A DNA stretch of 64,000 bases, from assembly GCF_035481675.1 (NCBI RefSeq), contig NZ_JAYJJW010000001.1, forward strand, positions 310,001-374,000, read 5' to 3'. A program made the translations under genes and the position numbers. Source of the stretch: Alteriqipengyuania_B sp035481675 (GTDB lineage Bacteria > Pseudomonadota > Alphaproteobacteria > Sphingomonadales > Sphingomonadaceae). The notes under the pieces were generated by a model. That model saw only the letters and a program-made list of their open reading frames with translations. It was not told where the DNA came from and did no database searches. Shown one piece after another: positions 1 through 9,393 of this stretch (the stretch's first letter is position 1; every line of letters starts with the position of its first letter).

Positions 1-1164
1 GCGAAGGACGGCGGGCGCGGACGCTTCCATTTCTACGCCAACGATCTCCATTCCGAGGCCGAGGCGCGGCGCGAACTGGAACAGGACCTGCGTGATGCGG
101 TGACCCAAGGCCAGCTCGAATTGTTCTACCAGCCGGTCGTGTCCGCTGCCGACGAGGAAATCGTCGGTTTCGAGGCGCTGCTGCGCTGGAACCACCATGT
201 CAAAGGATGGATGCAACCGCAGAAATTCGTCGAGATCGCGGAGGATTGCGGCCTGATCGAGCAGATCGGCGAATGGGCGCTGCGCACCGCATGCCACGAA
301 TTGTCGACCTGGCCGGAGAACGTGCGCTGCGCCGTTAACGTCTCGCCGCTACAGTTCGCCAACCCCAATTTCCCCACCGTGGTTACCAACGCCGTGGCGC
401 AGGCTGGCATCGATCCGTCGCGACTGGAGCTGGAAATTACCGAAAGCGTCTTCCTCACCGACGATTCCAATACCGACCAGATGTTCGCCGCCCTGAAGCG
501 GGTCGGCGTCCGGTTGGCACTCGACGATTTCGGGACGGGTTATTCCTCGCTCGGCTATCTGAAGAAGGCGCCGTTCGACAAGATCAAGATCGACCAGAGC
601 TTCGTGCGCGGCGCAACTGAGCCCGGCAGCCGCAACGGGGCGATCATCACCTCGATCACCAGCCTGGCTCAGGCGCTGGACATGGATACGACGGCCGAGG
701 GCGTGGAAACGCTCGACGAACTCGATCTCATCCGCATGCTCGGCTGCAGTCACATCCAGGGCTATATCTACGACAAGCCGCTTTCGCGCGACGTGGTGAT
801 GAAGCGGCTGCAGGCTGGCCTGAAGGCCACCGCGAGCGGTCCGCGTTCGGCCCGTGCCGCCCGCCAGAAGATGTTGCGCAAGGTGGAACTTACCCACGGG
901 GCGACCAAGTATCGCGGCACGATCCGCAACATCTCCGTGACCGGTGCGATGATCGAGGGACTGTGGAACGTACCCGACAACACGGTCTTTGACCTCCAGA
1001 TTTCCGAAACCGTCTCGCTCAAGGTGACCAGCCGCTGGTGCCACGAAGGGCGAATGGGCGTGCAATTCGACCGACCGCTGGAACGCGATTTCAACGGCAA
1101 CATCAAGGTTATCTCCGATGCCGCGCCGGCCGCGCGCAAATCCTTGCTCAGGGATGCGGGCTGA
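1..1164 (+). CDS. GGDEF-EAL-PilZ cyclic-di-GMP protein, 5' end outside the window
   Basis: The reading frame is open from the first base; the first visible residues (KDGGRGRFHFY) look like the end of a GGDEF domain. An EAL phosphodiesterase domain follows (visible residues about 36-273) with FEALLRW, NVS, EITES, DDFGTGYSS and KIDQSF, so the usual metal and catalytic residues of c-di-GMP phosphodiesterases are present. The last ~85 residues form a PilZ-like domain (RNISVTGAMIEG), a c-di-GMP binding fold. By analogy with the two downstream paralogues the missing part should hold PAS and GGDEF domains. Role inferred: turnover and sensing of c-di-GMP. The gene ends 78 bases before the next paralogue and may be cotranscribed with it. 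Confidence 0.9.
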   Translation, partial: AKDGGRGRFHFYANDLHSEAEARRELEQDLRDAVTQGQLELFYQPVVSAADEEIVGFEALLRWNHHVKGWMQPQKFVEIAEDCGLIEQIGEWALRTACHELSTWPENVRCAVNVSPLQFANPNFPTVVTNAVAQAGIDPSRLELEITESVFLTDDSNTDQMFAALKRVGVRLALDDFGTGYSSLGYLKKAPFDKIKIDQSFVRGATEPGSRNGAIITSITSLAQALDMDTTAEGVETLDELDLIRMLGCSHIQGYIYDKPLSRDVVMKRLQAGLKATASGPRSARAARQKMLRKVELTHGATKYRGTIRNISVTGAMIEGLWNVPDNTVFDLQISETVSLKVTSRWCHEGRMGVQFDRPLERDFNGNIKVISDAAPAARKSLLRDAG

Positions 1165-1242
1165 TGGGGTCGTTAGTAAAAAAGAAACCACGACTGGTTA
1201 CCCACGGGTTGCCATTTGTTGAAGCGAACGAGGACTGAAGCC

Positions 1243-3453
1243 GTGGCGATGGGCGGACTGCTTAAGGGATTGCGGGGGGGCAGCGATGCCGCCCGCGGTT
1301 CTGTGCGTTCAAGCGTCGCGTTCGACAGCGCGTCGCGCGCAGAGCTGCTGGAGTTCGTCGAAAACACGCAGAGCATCTGGGTCTGGCAGACCGACCCTCA
1401 GGGCAATTTCACCTATGTCAGCGAAGCTTTCGACAAGCTTGTCTGCCCCGAGGGCCGCTCGCTGATCGGCAGCCATGCGGTCGAGCTGTTTGAAAGCGAA
1501 GAGGACGAGGCGGCCATGCCCGGTCGCAGCCTGCGCCTCATCATGTCCACCCACAAGCCAATCCGCGACCGCATCCTGAAGATCGGCGAGGATGCCGATG
1601 CGACCTGGTGGTGCGTCGCCGGAAAGCCGATCTTCGATGGCGAGACCTTTCTCGGCTACCGCGGATACGGGTCGAACAAGACCGAAGAGCAGCGCAAGGC
1701 GGCCGAAGAAAACCAGCTCGCCAGTTTCGACAGCCTTACCGGCCTGGCCAACCGCGCCCGGATGGAGCAGCGCATCGATACGATGCTGGCGACTTTCGTC
1801 GCCGCAAAGCGCTCCTGCGCGCTGATGATGATCGACTTGGATCGGTTCAAGCAGGTCAACGACACGCTGGGCCACGCTGCCGGCGACGAGCTGCTGAAGC
1901 AGGTCGCAGAGCGGCTGAAGCGCGTGGTTGACGAGAATGCAGAGATCGGGCGCCTCGGCGGCGACGAATTCCAGATCCTGATCCCCGACATGGACGACCG
2001 CGGCCGGCTCGGCGAAATCGGGCAGAAGATCATCTCGATCCTGTCGCAGCCCTTTGTCCTCGACGGGGCACGTACCAGCATCGGCGGTTCGGTCGGTATC
2101 GCGATTGCGCCCTATGACGGGATCGAGCGCGACGCGCTGGTCCACAGCGCCGACCTTGCGCTCTATGCCGCAAAGCATGGCGGGCGCGGGCTGTACCGGT
2201 TCTACTCCGCCGACCTCAAGAACAGCGAGCGCGACCGCAAAGGCATCGAAGCCGATCTGGAACTCGCCCTGCAACGCGGCGAATTCGATCTCAATTACCA
2301 GCCCATCGCCTCCACCGCGAACAACAAGATCGTGGGACTTGAGGCACTGCTGCGCTGGTACAGCCCCGAACGCGGGTCCGTGATGCCGGAGCTGTTCATC
2401 CCGATCGCGGAAGACAGCAACCTCATCATCGGCATCGGCGAGTGGGTCTTGCACGAAGCCTGCCGCGAGGCAGCGACCTGGCCCGAGAGCGTGCGCCTGA
2501 CGGTCAATGTTTCCTCGGTCCAGCTGCTCAATGAAGGCTTCCCGACCGTAGTCACCAACGCGCTCGCCAGTTCGGGACTGGAACCGAACCGTCTTGAGCT
2601 CGAACTCAACGAGAACGTGTTTCTTCGCGATACGCAGCTGATCGACGAAGCGGTCGCGAAGCTGCGCGGTATCGGCGTGCGTCTCGCGCTCGACGATTTC
2701 GGTGCGGGCATGTCCTCGCTCGGCTATCTCAAGGGCACGCATTTCGACACGCTGAAGATCGACCCGGAATTCCTGCGCGACGCCTGCGCGCCCGCCAACC
2801 GCAACGGCGACCTGATCCGCGCCATCGTGGCACTCGCAGGCGCGCTCGGCATGGACAGCGTGGCCGAAGGTGTCGAGGCGAAGGACGAACTCGCACTGGT
2901 GCGCGAATGCGGGGTCACCCACATCCAGGGCTTCATTTACGCCCCGCCGATGGACCGTGAGGAATTGCACGAAAAGGTGATGAACGAGGCTTGGGCTATC
3001 GAGCCCAACGGCCCCGAACGCCAGCGCGCGGAGCGCCGCCGCGTGTTCCGCCGCTGCAACGTAATTCACGAGGACCATTTCTACGAAGTCATGATGCGCG
3101 ACTTGTCGCGCACCGGCGCCCTCATCGAAGGCCTGGCCGACGTGCCGGTTGGCGAACGCTTCGTGCTCGACTTCGGCGAAGGCCAGCTGGCTGTCGCCAC
3201 CGTGATCCATTCTCGCGGCGACAAGCAGGGGCTGGAATTCGAAATTCCGCTCGTGCCCGACGGGGCAGGGGGCCTGTGCACCCGCCACCGGGTGTCGCCC
3301 TATGCGCTCGCGGCTGCCGGCATGCCGCTGCAGATGCTGCCCCCGGGCAATTACCCGCTGGTCGGCGGAGAATACGGCGCCAAGCCCAAGTCGATGCCCA
3401 AGTTTGCCCAGCTTTCCATCGCTGCCAAGATGGCAGACGGCGGGGAAGGCTGA
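1243..3453 (+). CDS. PAS-GGDEF-EAL-PilZ cyclic-di-GMP signalling protein
   Basis: About 736 residues: PAS-like sensor (about 35-150, WVWQTD...TYVSEAF), GGDEF domain with intact GGDEF at 239-243, EAL domain with EAL at 367-369, and a C-terminal PilZ domain. No RxxD inhibitory site is visible just before GGDEF. The EAL domain keeps EAL, NVS, the DD pair (from residue 484), LKID and AEGVE, but loop positions differ from its neighbours: ELNEN replaces EITES and DDFGAGMSS replaces DDFGTGYSS, so hydrolysis may be weakened. GTG at 1243 is chosen because AGGA lies 8 bases upstream; ATG 1249 and TTG 1216 are alternatives. Six bases separate its stop from the next paralogue, so the two are almost certainly cotranscribed. 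No transmembrane segment is seen; cytoplasmic. Confidence 0.92.
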   Translation: MAMGGLLKGLRGGSDAARGSVRSSVAFDSASRAELLEFVENTQSIWVWQTDPQGNFTYVSEAFDKLVCPEGRSLIGSHAVELFESEEDEAAMPGRSLRLIMSTHKPIRDRILKIGEDADATWWCVAGKPIFDGETFLGYRGYGSNKTEEQRKAAEENQLASFDSLTGLANRARMEQRIDTMLATFVAAKRSCALMMIDLDRFKQVNDTLGHAAGDELLKQVAERLKRVVDENAEIGRLGGDEFQILIPDMDDRGRLGEIGQKIISILSQPFVLDGARTSIGGSVGIAIAPYDGIERDALVHSADLALYAAKHGGRGLYRFYSADLKNSERDRKGIEADLELALQRGEFDLNYQPIASTANNKIVGLEALLRWYSPERGSVMPELFIPIAEDSNLIIGIGEWVLHEACREAATWPESVRLTVNVSSVQLLNEGFPTVVTNALASSGLEPNRLELELNENVFLRDTQLIDEAVAKLRGIGVRLALDDFGAGMSSLGYLKGTHFDTLKIDPEFLRDACAPANRNGDLIRAIVALAGALGMDSVAEGVEAKDELALVRECGVTHIQGFIYAPPMDREELHEKVMNEAWAIEPNGPERQRAERRRVFRRCNVIHEDHFYEVMMRDLSRTGALIEGLADVPVGERFVLDFGEGQLAVATVIHSRGDKQGLEFEIPLVPDGAGGLCTRHRVSPYALAAAGMPLQMLPPGNYPLVGGEYGAKPKSMPKFAQLSIAAKMADGGEG

Positions 3454-3459
3454 GCCCCG

Positions 3460-5625
3460 ATGGCGGCGTCCGGATTCTTTTCCAAACGGGGCGCGCGGCC
3501 GGCCGAAAACGAGCGGTCGAGCCTGCTCGATGAGCTTGAATCACTCGGGCTCGGCTGTTTCTGGGCAAGCGATGCGGACGGCACGCTCACCTATGTCTCT
3601 CCCGCCGCGGTTGCAAACCACGGGATCGAAGCAAGCGAACTGGTCGGCAAGCCGCTGTCGCAGGTGTTTGCGGACGAGCCCCACGTCGCGTCCGAACCGG
3701 GGGCGCGGCCGCTCACCTTCGTGCTCGGCTCGCATACCGCAATTCGGGACCTCACGGTACGTCTGAAACCCGCACCAAGTGAGACTTGGTGGAGCATCTC
3801 CGCCCAGCCGCAAATCGACCGCAAGGGTGCGTTCGCCGGCTACCGCGGAACCGCGCGCGACGTGACAGCAATCCGCCACAGCTCCGCCGATCGCGACCAC
3901 ATGGCGCGCTACGACGCGCTCACCGGCCTGTCTAACCGCGCGCGCATGGCGCAGCGCCTGCAGGCCACGATTACCGCGGTAAAAGCCGCAAAGCGCAGCT
4001 GCGCCTTGATGTTGCTGGACCTCGACCGCTTCAAGCAGGTGAACGATACGCTCGGTCATCCATACGGCGACAAGCTGCTCAAGCAGGTTGCGCAGCGGTT
4101 GCAGAAGATCGTCGGCGACAAGGGAGAGATCGGGCGGATCGGGGGCGACGAGTTCCAGATAATCCTGCCCGACATGGACGATCGCGGGGAATTGGGCGCG
4201 CTGGCGAGCCGCCTTATCCAGATGGTTTCCCAACCCTATTCGATCGAAGGCAGCCGCGCGATCATCGGCACTTCGGTCGGCATCGCCATCGCGCCTTATG
4301 ACGGTGTGGAAGCGGAAGAGCTCGTCGGCGGGGCAGATCTGGCCCTCTATGCCGCCAAGGGCAACGGGCGCGGCCAGTATCGCTTCTATTCGCAGGAACT
4401 CCGCGAAGAAGCCCGCTGGCGCCGCGAGATCGAGGAAGACCTGCGCGACGCGGTCTCGAAGCAGCAGCTGCGCATGGCCTACCAGCCGCTGGTCCGCAGC
4501 AGCGATTACCACGTGGCCGGCTTCGAGGCGCTTATGCGCTGGGATCATCCCGTGCGTGGAGAGGTCGGCCCGGGAACGTTCATCCCGGTGGCCGAGGAAA
4601 CCGGGCTGATCCTCGAAATCGGGGCCTTTGCCCTACGCGAGGCTTGCCGCCAGGCCGCCGAGTGGCCGGGCGATCTCAAGCTGGCAATCAATGTCTCCGT
4701 CCCGCAATTCGTAAACGCGGAATTCGTCGAGCAGGTTGCGCAGGCCTTGTCCGACAGCGGCCTGCCCGCCGAGCGGCTGGAAATCGAGATCACCGAGAGC
4801 GTTTTCTTGGGTGACCATGAGACGGTGATCGACCGCATCGGTGCACTTACCAGGATGGGGGTGCGCCTGGCGCTGGACGATTTCGGCACCGGCTATTCCA
4901 GCTTCGGCTACCTGCGCACGGCACCTTTTAACAAGATCAAGATCGACCAGAGCTTCGTGCGCGGCGCGACCGAAAACGACAACAACAACGCGGCAATCGT
5001 CTCGGCTATCGTTAGTCTCGCCGATGCGCTGAAAATGGAAACCGTTGCTGAGGGCGTGGAAACGCTCGACGAACTGGAACTCGTCGTCGCGCAGGGAGCA
5101 ACCTTGCTGCAAGGCTACATCTTCGCTCGGCCTGAAGCGCACGAAGCAATCATGGAGCGGCTTGATCACGGCGAGCTGACTTACGAGCCTGTCGGCCCGG
5201 CGAAGTACCGCGCTGATCGCCAGAGCATGTTCCGTCGCGTCGGGATCATACACGGCGACCATCTCTACGGCGCGATGCTGCGCAACCTGTCGAAATCCGG
5301 CGCCCGAGTGGAGGGGATTGCCGGCACGCGGGAAGGCATGCAGATCGTCCTCGACCTCGGCGAAGGGCAGCTTGCGGTCGGAACCGTCCGCCGTGCGGGG
5401 GAGACCGAATTCGGCATGGAGTTCGAAACCGCCCTCGTCAGCGACGGGGCGGACGGCCTTTGCACCCGGCACCGTATCTCGCCCTATGCGCTCGCCAACG
5501 CGGGCATGCCGCTGACCGCGCTTCCGCAGGGCGTCTATCCACTCAATCCCGCCGCCGGGTCCGGCGGGCCGACCGGGCCGCGCGAGTTGATGGAAGTGGT
5601 CGCCCGCCAGCGCGGCGCCGCCTGA
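3460..5625 (+). CDS. PAS-GGDEF-EAL-PilZ cyclic-di-GMP signalling protein
   Basis: Third member of the tandem array, 721 residues: PAS-like domain (about 25-145), GGDEF at 228-232, EAL from residue 356, PilZ at the C-terminus (RNLSKSGARVEG). Unlike the middle paralogue its EAL motifs are canonical (EITES, DDFGTGYSS, KIDQSF), so it should be able both to make and break c-di-GMP if both domains are active. The C-terminal stretch after PilZ (CTRHRISPYALANAGMPL) is nearly the same as in the second protein, which supports recent duplication. ATG start directly follows the preceding gene. Targets of the pathway (motility, biofilm, polar development) cannot be read from the sequence. Confidence 0.92.
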   Translation: MAASGFFSKRGARPAENERSSLLDELESLGLGCFWASDADGTLTYVSPAAVANHGIEASELVGKPLSQVFADEPHVASEPGARPLTFVLGSHTAIRDLTVRLKPAPSETWWSISAQPQIDRKGAFAGYRGTARDVTAIRHSSADRDHMARYDALTGLSNRARMAQRLQATITAVKAAKRSCALMLLDLDRFKQVNDTLGHPYGDKLLKQVAQRLQKIVGDKGEIGRIGGDEFQIILPDMDDRGELGALASRLIQMVSQPYSIEGSRAIIGTSVGIAIAPYDGVEAEELVGGADLALYAAKGNGRGQYRFYSQELREEARWRREIEEDLRDAVSKQQLRMAYQPLVRSSDYHVAGFEALMRWDHPVRGEVGPGTFIPVAEETGLILEIGAFALREACRQAAEWPGDLKLAINVSVPQFVNAEFVEQVAQALSDSGLPAERLEIEITESVFLGDHETVIDRIGALTRMGVRLALDDFGTGYSSFGYLRTAPFNKIKIDQSFVRGATENDNNNAAIVSAIVSLADALKMETVAEGVETLDELELVVAQGATLLQGYIFARPEAHEAIMERLDHGELTYEPVGPAKYRADRQSMFRRVGIIHGDHLYGAMLRNLSKSGARVEGIAGTREGMQIVLDLGEGQLAVGTVRRAGETEFGMEFETALVSDGADGLCTRHRISPYALANAGMPLTALPQGVYPLNPAAGSGGPTGPRELMEVVARQRGAA

Positions 5626-5723
5626 CCACCGCACTTACACAATGTGCTGACAGCCCGCCTGCCGCCCGCTAAGGGCGGGGGATACGCGCCATCGCGCGCG
5701 CCCTCTTCCTATCCCGGCAGGCC

Positions 5724-7541
5724 ATGACCGACCTTTCCAAAGTCCGCAATTTTTCGATTATCGCCCACATCGACCACGGCAAGTCCACTTTGGCGGACCG
5801 TCTGATCCAGGCATGCGGCGGCCTGACCGACCGCGAGATGTCCGAGCAAGTGCTCGACAACATGGATATCGAGAAGGAGCGCGGCATCACCATCAAGGCG
5901 CAGACGGTGCGCCTCCACTACACGGCCAAGGACGGCGAGACCTACGAGCTCAACCTCATGGACACGCCGGGCCACGTCGACTTCGCCTACGAGGTCTCTC
6001 GCAGCTTGGCCGCCTGCGAAGGCGCGCTGCTGGTGGTCGACGCCGCGCAAGGGGTGGAAGCGCAGACCCTCGCCAACGTCTACCAGTCGATCGAGCACGA
6101 CCACGAGATCGTTCCGGTCATCAACAAGATCGACCTGCCCGCTGCCGAGCCCGAACAGGTCCGCGCGGAGATCGAGGAGGTTATCGGACTCGACGCCAGC
6201 GAAGCGGTTCTCACCAGCGCCAAGTCCGGCATCGGCATCGAGGAAACGCTGGAAGCCATCGTTGCCCGAATCCCTGCGCCGACCGGTGACCGCGACGGCC
6301 CGCTGAAGGCCAGCCTGGTCGACAGCTGGTACGATCCCTACCTCGGCGTGGTCATTCTCGTGCGCGTGATCGACGGGGTGCTGAAGAAGGGCCTCAACGT
6401 CCGCTTCATGCAGGGGGGCACGCAGCACCTCGTCGACCGGGTCGGCTGCTTCACGCCCAAGCGCACCGACTTGCCGGAGATCGCGGCGGGCGAGATCGGC
6501 TTCATCACCGCGCAGATCAAGGAAGTGGAGCAGGCCCGCGTCGGTGACACCATCACCACGGTGAAGGGCGGGGCGGACGAGGCCCTGCCCGGCTACAAGG
6601 AAGTTCAACCGGTGGTGTTCTGCGGCCTATTCCCGGTCGACGCCGCCGATTTCGAGAAGCTGCGCGAAAGCATCGGCAAGCTGCGCCTCAACGATGCCAG
6701 CTTCAGCTTCGAGATGGAATCGAGCGCGGCGCTGGGCTTCGGCTTTCGCTGCGGGTTCCTCGGCCTGTTGCACCTGGAGATCATCCAGGAACGCCTCAGC
6801 CGCGAATACGACCTCGACCTCATCACCACCGCGCCGTCCGTCGTCTACCGCATCAAGCTCGGCAAGACGAAGAACGAGGACGCGAAGACGATCGAGCTGC
6901 ACAACCCGGCCGATTACCCCGACGTCAACCGCATCGAATGGATCGAGGAGCCGTGGATCAAGGCCACGATCTATACGCCGGACGAGTATCTCGGCCCGAT
7001 CCTGAAGCTGTGCCAGGACCGGCGCGGCATCCAGACGAACCTGACCTATGTCGGCGGGCGCGCGCAGGTGACTTACGAGCTGCCGCTGAACGAGGTGGTG
7101 TTCGACTTCTACGACCGCCTGAAATCGATCAGCCGGGGCTATGCCAGCTTCGATTACGAACAGATCGGCCTGCGCGAAGGCGACCTTGTGAAGATGAACA
7201 TCCTGGTCAACAATGAGCCGGTGGACGCCCTGTCACTGATCGTCCACCGCAATGTGGCCGAAGAGCGCGGGCGCGGCATGTGCGAGCGGCTTAAGGACTT
7301 GATTCCGCGGCATCTTTTCAAGATCCCCATCCAGGCCGCGATCGGCGGCAAGATCATCGCCCGCGAGACCATCGCCGCGCTCCGCAAGGACGTTACGGCC
7401 AAATGCTACGGCGGCGACATCAGCCGCAAGAAGAAGCTGCTGGAAAAGCAGAAGAAGGGCAAGGCGCGAATGCGGGAGTATGGCAATGTGAGCATCCCGC
7501 AGGAGGCGTTTATCGCTGCCTTGCGGATGGGCGAGGAATAG
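5724..7541 (+). CDS. lepA: Elongation factor 4 (LepA), ribosome-associated GTPase
   Basis: 605 residues, the usual LepA length. The G1 loop (AHIDHGKST, residues 14-22), DTPGHVDF (G3) and NKID (G4) of translational GTPases are present, followed by EF-G-like domains and the LepA-specific C-terminal domain (CYGGDISRKKKLL, residues ~555-570). LepA binds the ribosome near the tRNA sites and affects initiation or back-translocation under ionic stress; it acts in the cytoplasm and at the membrane. It stands alone on this strand with a short hairpin-containing gap upstream. Confidence 0.98.
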   Translation: MTDLSKVRNFSIIAHIDHGKSTLADRLIQACGGLTDREMSEQVLDNMDIEKERGITIKAQTVRLHYTAKDGETYELNLMDTPGHVDFAYEVSRSLAACEGALLVVDAAQGVEAQTLANVYQSIEHDHEIVPVINKIDLPAAEPEQVRAEIEEVIGLDASEAVLTSAKSGIGIEETLEAIVARIPAPTGDRDGPLKASLVDSWYDPYLGVVILVRVIDGVLKKGLNVRFMQGGTQHLVDRVGCFTPKRTDLPEIAAGEIGFITAQIKEVEQARVGDTITTVKGGADEALPGYKEVQPVVFCGLFPVDAADFEKLRESIGKLRLNDASFSFEMESSAALGFGFRCGFLGLLHLEIIQERLSREYDLDLITTAPSVVYRIKLGKTKNEDAKTIELHNPADYPDVNRIEWIEEPWIKATIYTPDEYLGPILKLCQDRRGIQTNLTYVGGRAQVTYELPLNEVVFDFYDRLKSISRGYASFDYEQIGLREGDLVKMNILVNNEPVDALSLIVHRNVAEERGRGMCERLKDLIPRHLFKIPIQAAIGGKIIARETIAALRKDVTAKCYGGDISRKKKLLEKQKKGKARMREYGNVSIPQEAFIAALRMGEE

Positions 7542-7700
7542 TAAGCTTCGCCCAAATCGTCTTTGCACCACTCAGTATAGTCACTGCTTCTCAGTTTTCC
7601 GGGAAATTAGCCAGCCCCCATGCATTGCAAGGGGTCCTAAGCGAGTTCTTATGGGCGCAGCTTCTCTGGTTGCCCCACTCGCTTCAGATTAAGGGTCCCG

Positions 7701-8624
7701 ATGTCTTCCAAGCTTTCACAAAGCGCGTTGCGGCTGTTGAGGCCGGTAACCGCATTCACGACACTTGCAATCGCACCGGGATCGGCGCTGGCCCAGAATG
7801 GCGGCTGGACGGTGGATCCCTATCTGCGCTTGGGAGCGCAGGTCACGGTCGCCGAAAACGCCGTTCGCGACGATGAGGAAGGGCTCGACAGCGATGGGAT
7901 ATCGCTGAATGTCGAGCCCGGCATCACCGCGGAGAATGGAGACTTGAGCGTCACGGTCCGCAATCGCGCCCGCCGGATCGAGTATTTCGACGATCAGCGC
8001 GAAGACCTGTGGCGAAACTTGCTCGGCGGAGAAGCGACCTACCAGACCGACGAAAATGGCGCTGTTTCTGCGTTTGTCGATTATGGTTGGAACCTTACGA
8101 CCGCCGAATTCCCGCGCGCCGACCAACTGGAAATCGGTGGGCAAGTAGAACGGCGCTTCGGCGACGAGCACCGGCTGCGGGGCGGAGCCAGCTGGCGTGA
8201 AAGGGATTACGATGATCTTGCCCGTTCGAGCGGGTCAGGTCCGCGCCTCGATGGCCAATACAGGTATCGCCTAGGCGCAAACCACTACCTGTATCTGGAT
8301 GGACGCTACGAGAGCATCGGGTCCGATCTCGAAAGGCGGGATATGGAGCGGTTTATCGTCTCGACAAGCTATCAGCGTCCGCTGGCGCGCGATCTACGCA
8401 TCCGGCCCCAACTGTCCTATCGTGATCTGAGATTTCCGGGCCGCGTCGAGGCGGATGGCCAGCCTCGCCGCGACACCATCCTTATCCCCGAGCTCAGCTT
8501 CATCTACAGCCCAGGGGACTGGTTCTTTGTGTCCGAGTTCCGCTACAACATCCGCAATTCCAACGATCAGGAACGACAGGACGACGGATATCGAATTGCG
8601 CTGAGCGTATCCCGTGCCTTCTAG
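7701..8624 (+). CDS. Outer-membrane beta-barrel protein of unknown function
   Basis: 307 residues. A signal peptide with an ALA-Q cleavage site is seen at about residues 1-32. The mature part alternates hydrophobic and polar residues in amphipathic strands rich in Tyr, Arg and Asp (for example GQYRYRLGANHYLYLDGRYES) and ends in LSVSRAF, a C-terminal aromatic as required for BAM-dependent insertion. I do not recognise a named family. The next two genes, a 7-TM protein and an ATP-grasp ligase, follow with overlap or almost no gap, so the barrel is probably the outer-membrane part of the same module. The upstream 159-base gap is more AT-rich than surrounding genes and presumably holds the promoter. 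Confidence 0.8.
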   Translation: MSSKLSQSALRLLRPVTAFTTLAIAPGSALAQNGGWTVDPYLRLGAQVTVAENAVRDDEEGLDSDGISLNVEPGITAENGDLSVTVRNRARRIEYFDDQREDLWRNLLGGEATYQTDENGAVSAFVDYGWNLTTAEFPRADQLEIGGQVERRFGDEHRLRGGASWRERDYDDLARSSGSGPRLDGQYRYRLGANHYLYLDGRYESIGSDLERRDMERFIVSTSYQRPLARDLRIRPQLSYRDLRFPGRVEADGQPRRDTILIPELSFIYSPGDWFFVSEFRYNIRNSNDQERQDDGYRIALSVSRAF

Positions 8625-8643
8625 GATTGAGGAAACCCGCACG

Positions 8644-9393
8644 GTGACGCGGCGCCGCCTGCCTTACATCGCGGCGCTTGTCCTCATTTTCGTATTCTTC
8701 CTGATGACGTATTTTGTCATCGAGGCGGGCGAAGACAATTGGCTGACCCGTTCGTTGCGCGCAGCTTTCGGGGATCCACGTGCCGCATGGAATTTCGATC
8801 CGTTCTATCTGCTGATGGCGCTGCCCTTGGGCGCTTTCATCGTGGTTTTCTTCCGCATGATACTGGGACTCCAGACGTTTGGGCTCTTTACTCCCATGCT
8901 GCTGGCTCTTTCCTACCTCCAGACAGGTCCCATCCTTGGCCCGGTCATTTCCACCGGCGCTATTTTGATCGGCATGATGATTGCGCCGACCTTGAGAAAG
9001 CTGGATGTCTCGCGCGTCTCCTTCCTAGGCGTATTGATCGCTTTGGTGGTCACGGTGCTTGGCAGTCTTTCACTGCTGCTCGATGCCACCGTCCTGGTGA
9101 CAGCGTTTCCTGTCGTCGTTACCGCGCTGGTGGTTGAGCGCTGGTGGGTCACCTGGGAAGCCGAAGGGCTTCGTCCCGCCTTAAAGACGACTTACGCCAC
9201 GCTTGCGGTCGCGGTCCTGATTGCATGGATCATTTCGACGGATTTCCTTTTCCAGATCGTCGGCGGCGCGCCCATCGCAATCCCGGCTCTTTCAGGGGCG
9301 GGGATGCTCTTGCTCGGCCGGTACAAGGGCCTTCGCCTGTCCGAGTTTCTGCGGTTCAGCCCTGTCCTTGAACGAGGACGGGGCAGTGAGTGA
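8644..9393 (+). CDS. Seven-helix membrane protein of the inactive-transglutaminase/7TM family, short form
   Basis: About 249 residues with roughly seven hydrophobic segments. The segment RMILGLQTFGLFTPMLLAL is characteristic of the 7-TM domain usually found fused behind a catalytically dead transglutaminase domain; here that soluble domain is missing, leaving one N-terminal helix and a short loop. Known of the family: it is encoded beside an ATP-grasp ligase, as here. Start: GTG 8644 has GAGGA 11 bases upstream; GTG 8614 is in frame and would overlap the barrel gene but lacks a ribosome binding site. Its stop overlaps the next gene by 8 bases, so the two are likely translated together. Probable inner-membrane location. 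Confidence 0.78.
   Translation: MTRRRLPYIAALVLIFVFFLMTYFVIEAGEDNWLTRSLRAAFGDPRAAWNFDPFYLLMALPLGAFIVVFFRMILGLQTFGLFTPMLLALSYLQTGPILGPVISTGAILIGMMIAPTLRKLDVSRVSFLGVLIALVVTVLGSLSLLLDATVLVTAFPVVVTALVVERWWVTWEAEGLRPALKTTYATLAVAVLIAWIISTDFLFQIVGGAPIAIPALSGAGMLLLGRYKGLRLSEFLRFSPVLERGRGSE

Noticed and set aside
1309..3288. 659-codon minus-strand frame
   Set aside because: Shadow of the GGDEF-EAL gene; no motif.
5662..5678. Possible terminator hairpin before lepA
   Set aside because: Only a 6-bp stem (CCGCCC/GGGCGG) and no T run; could be chance in GC-rich DNA.
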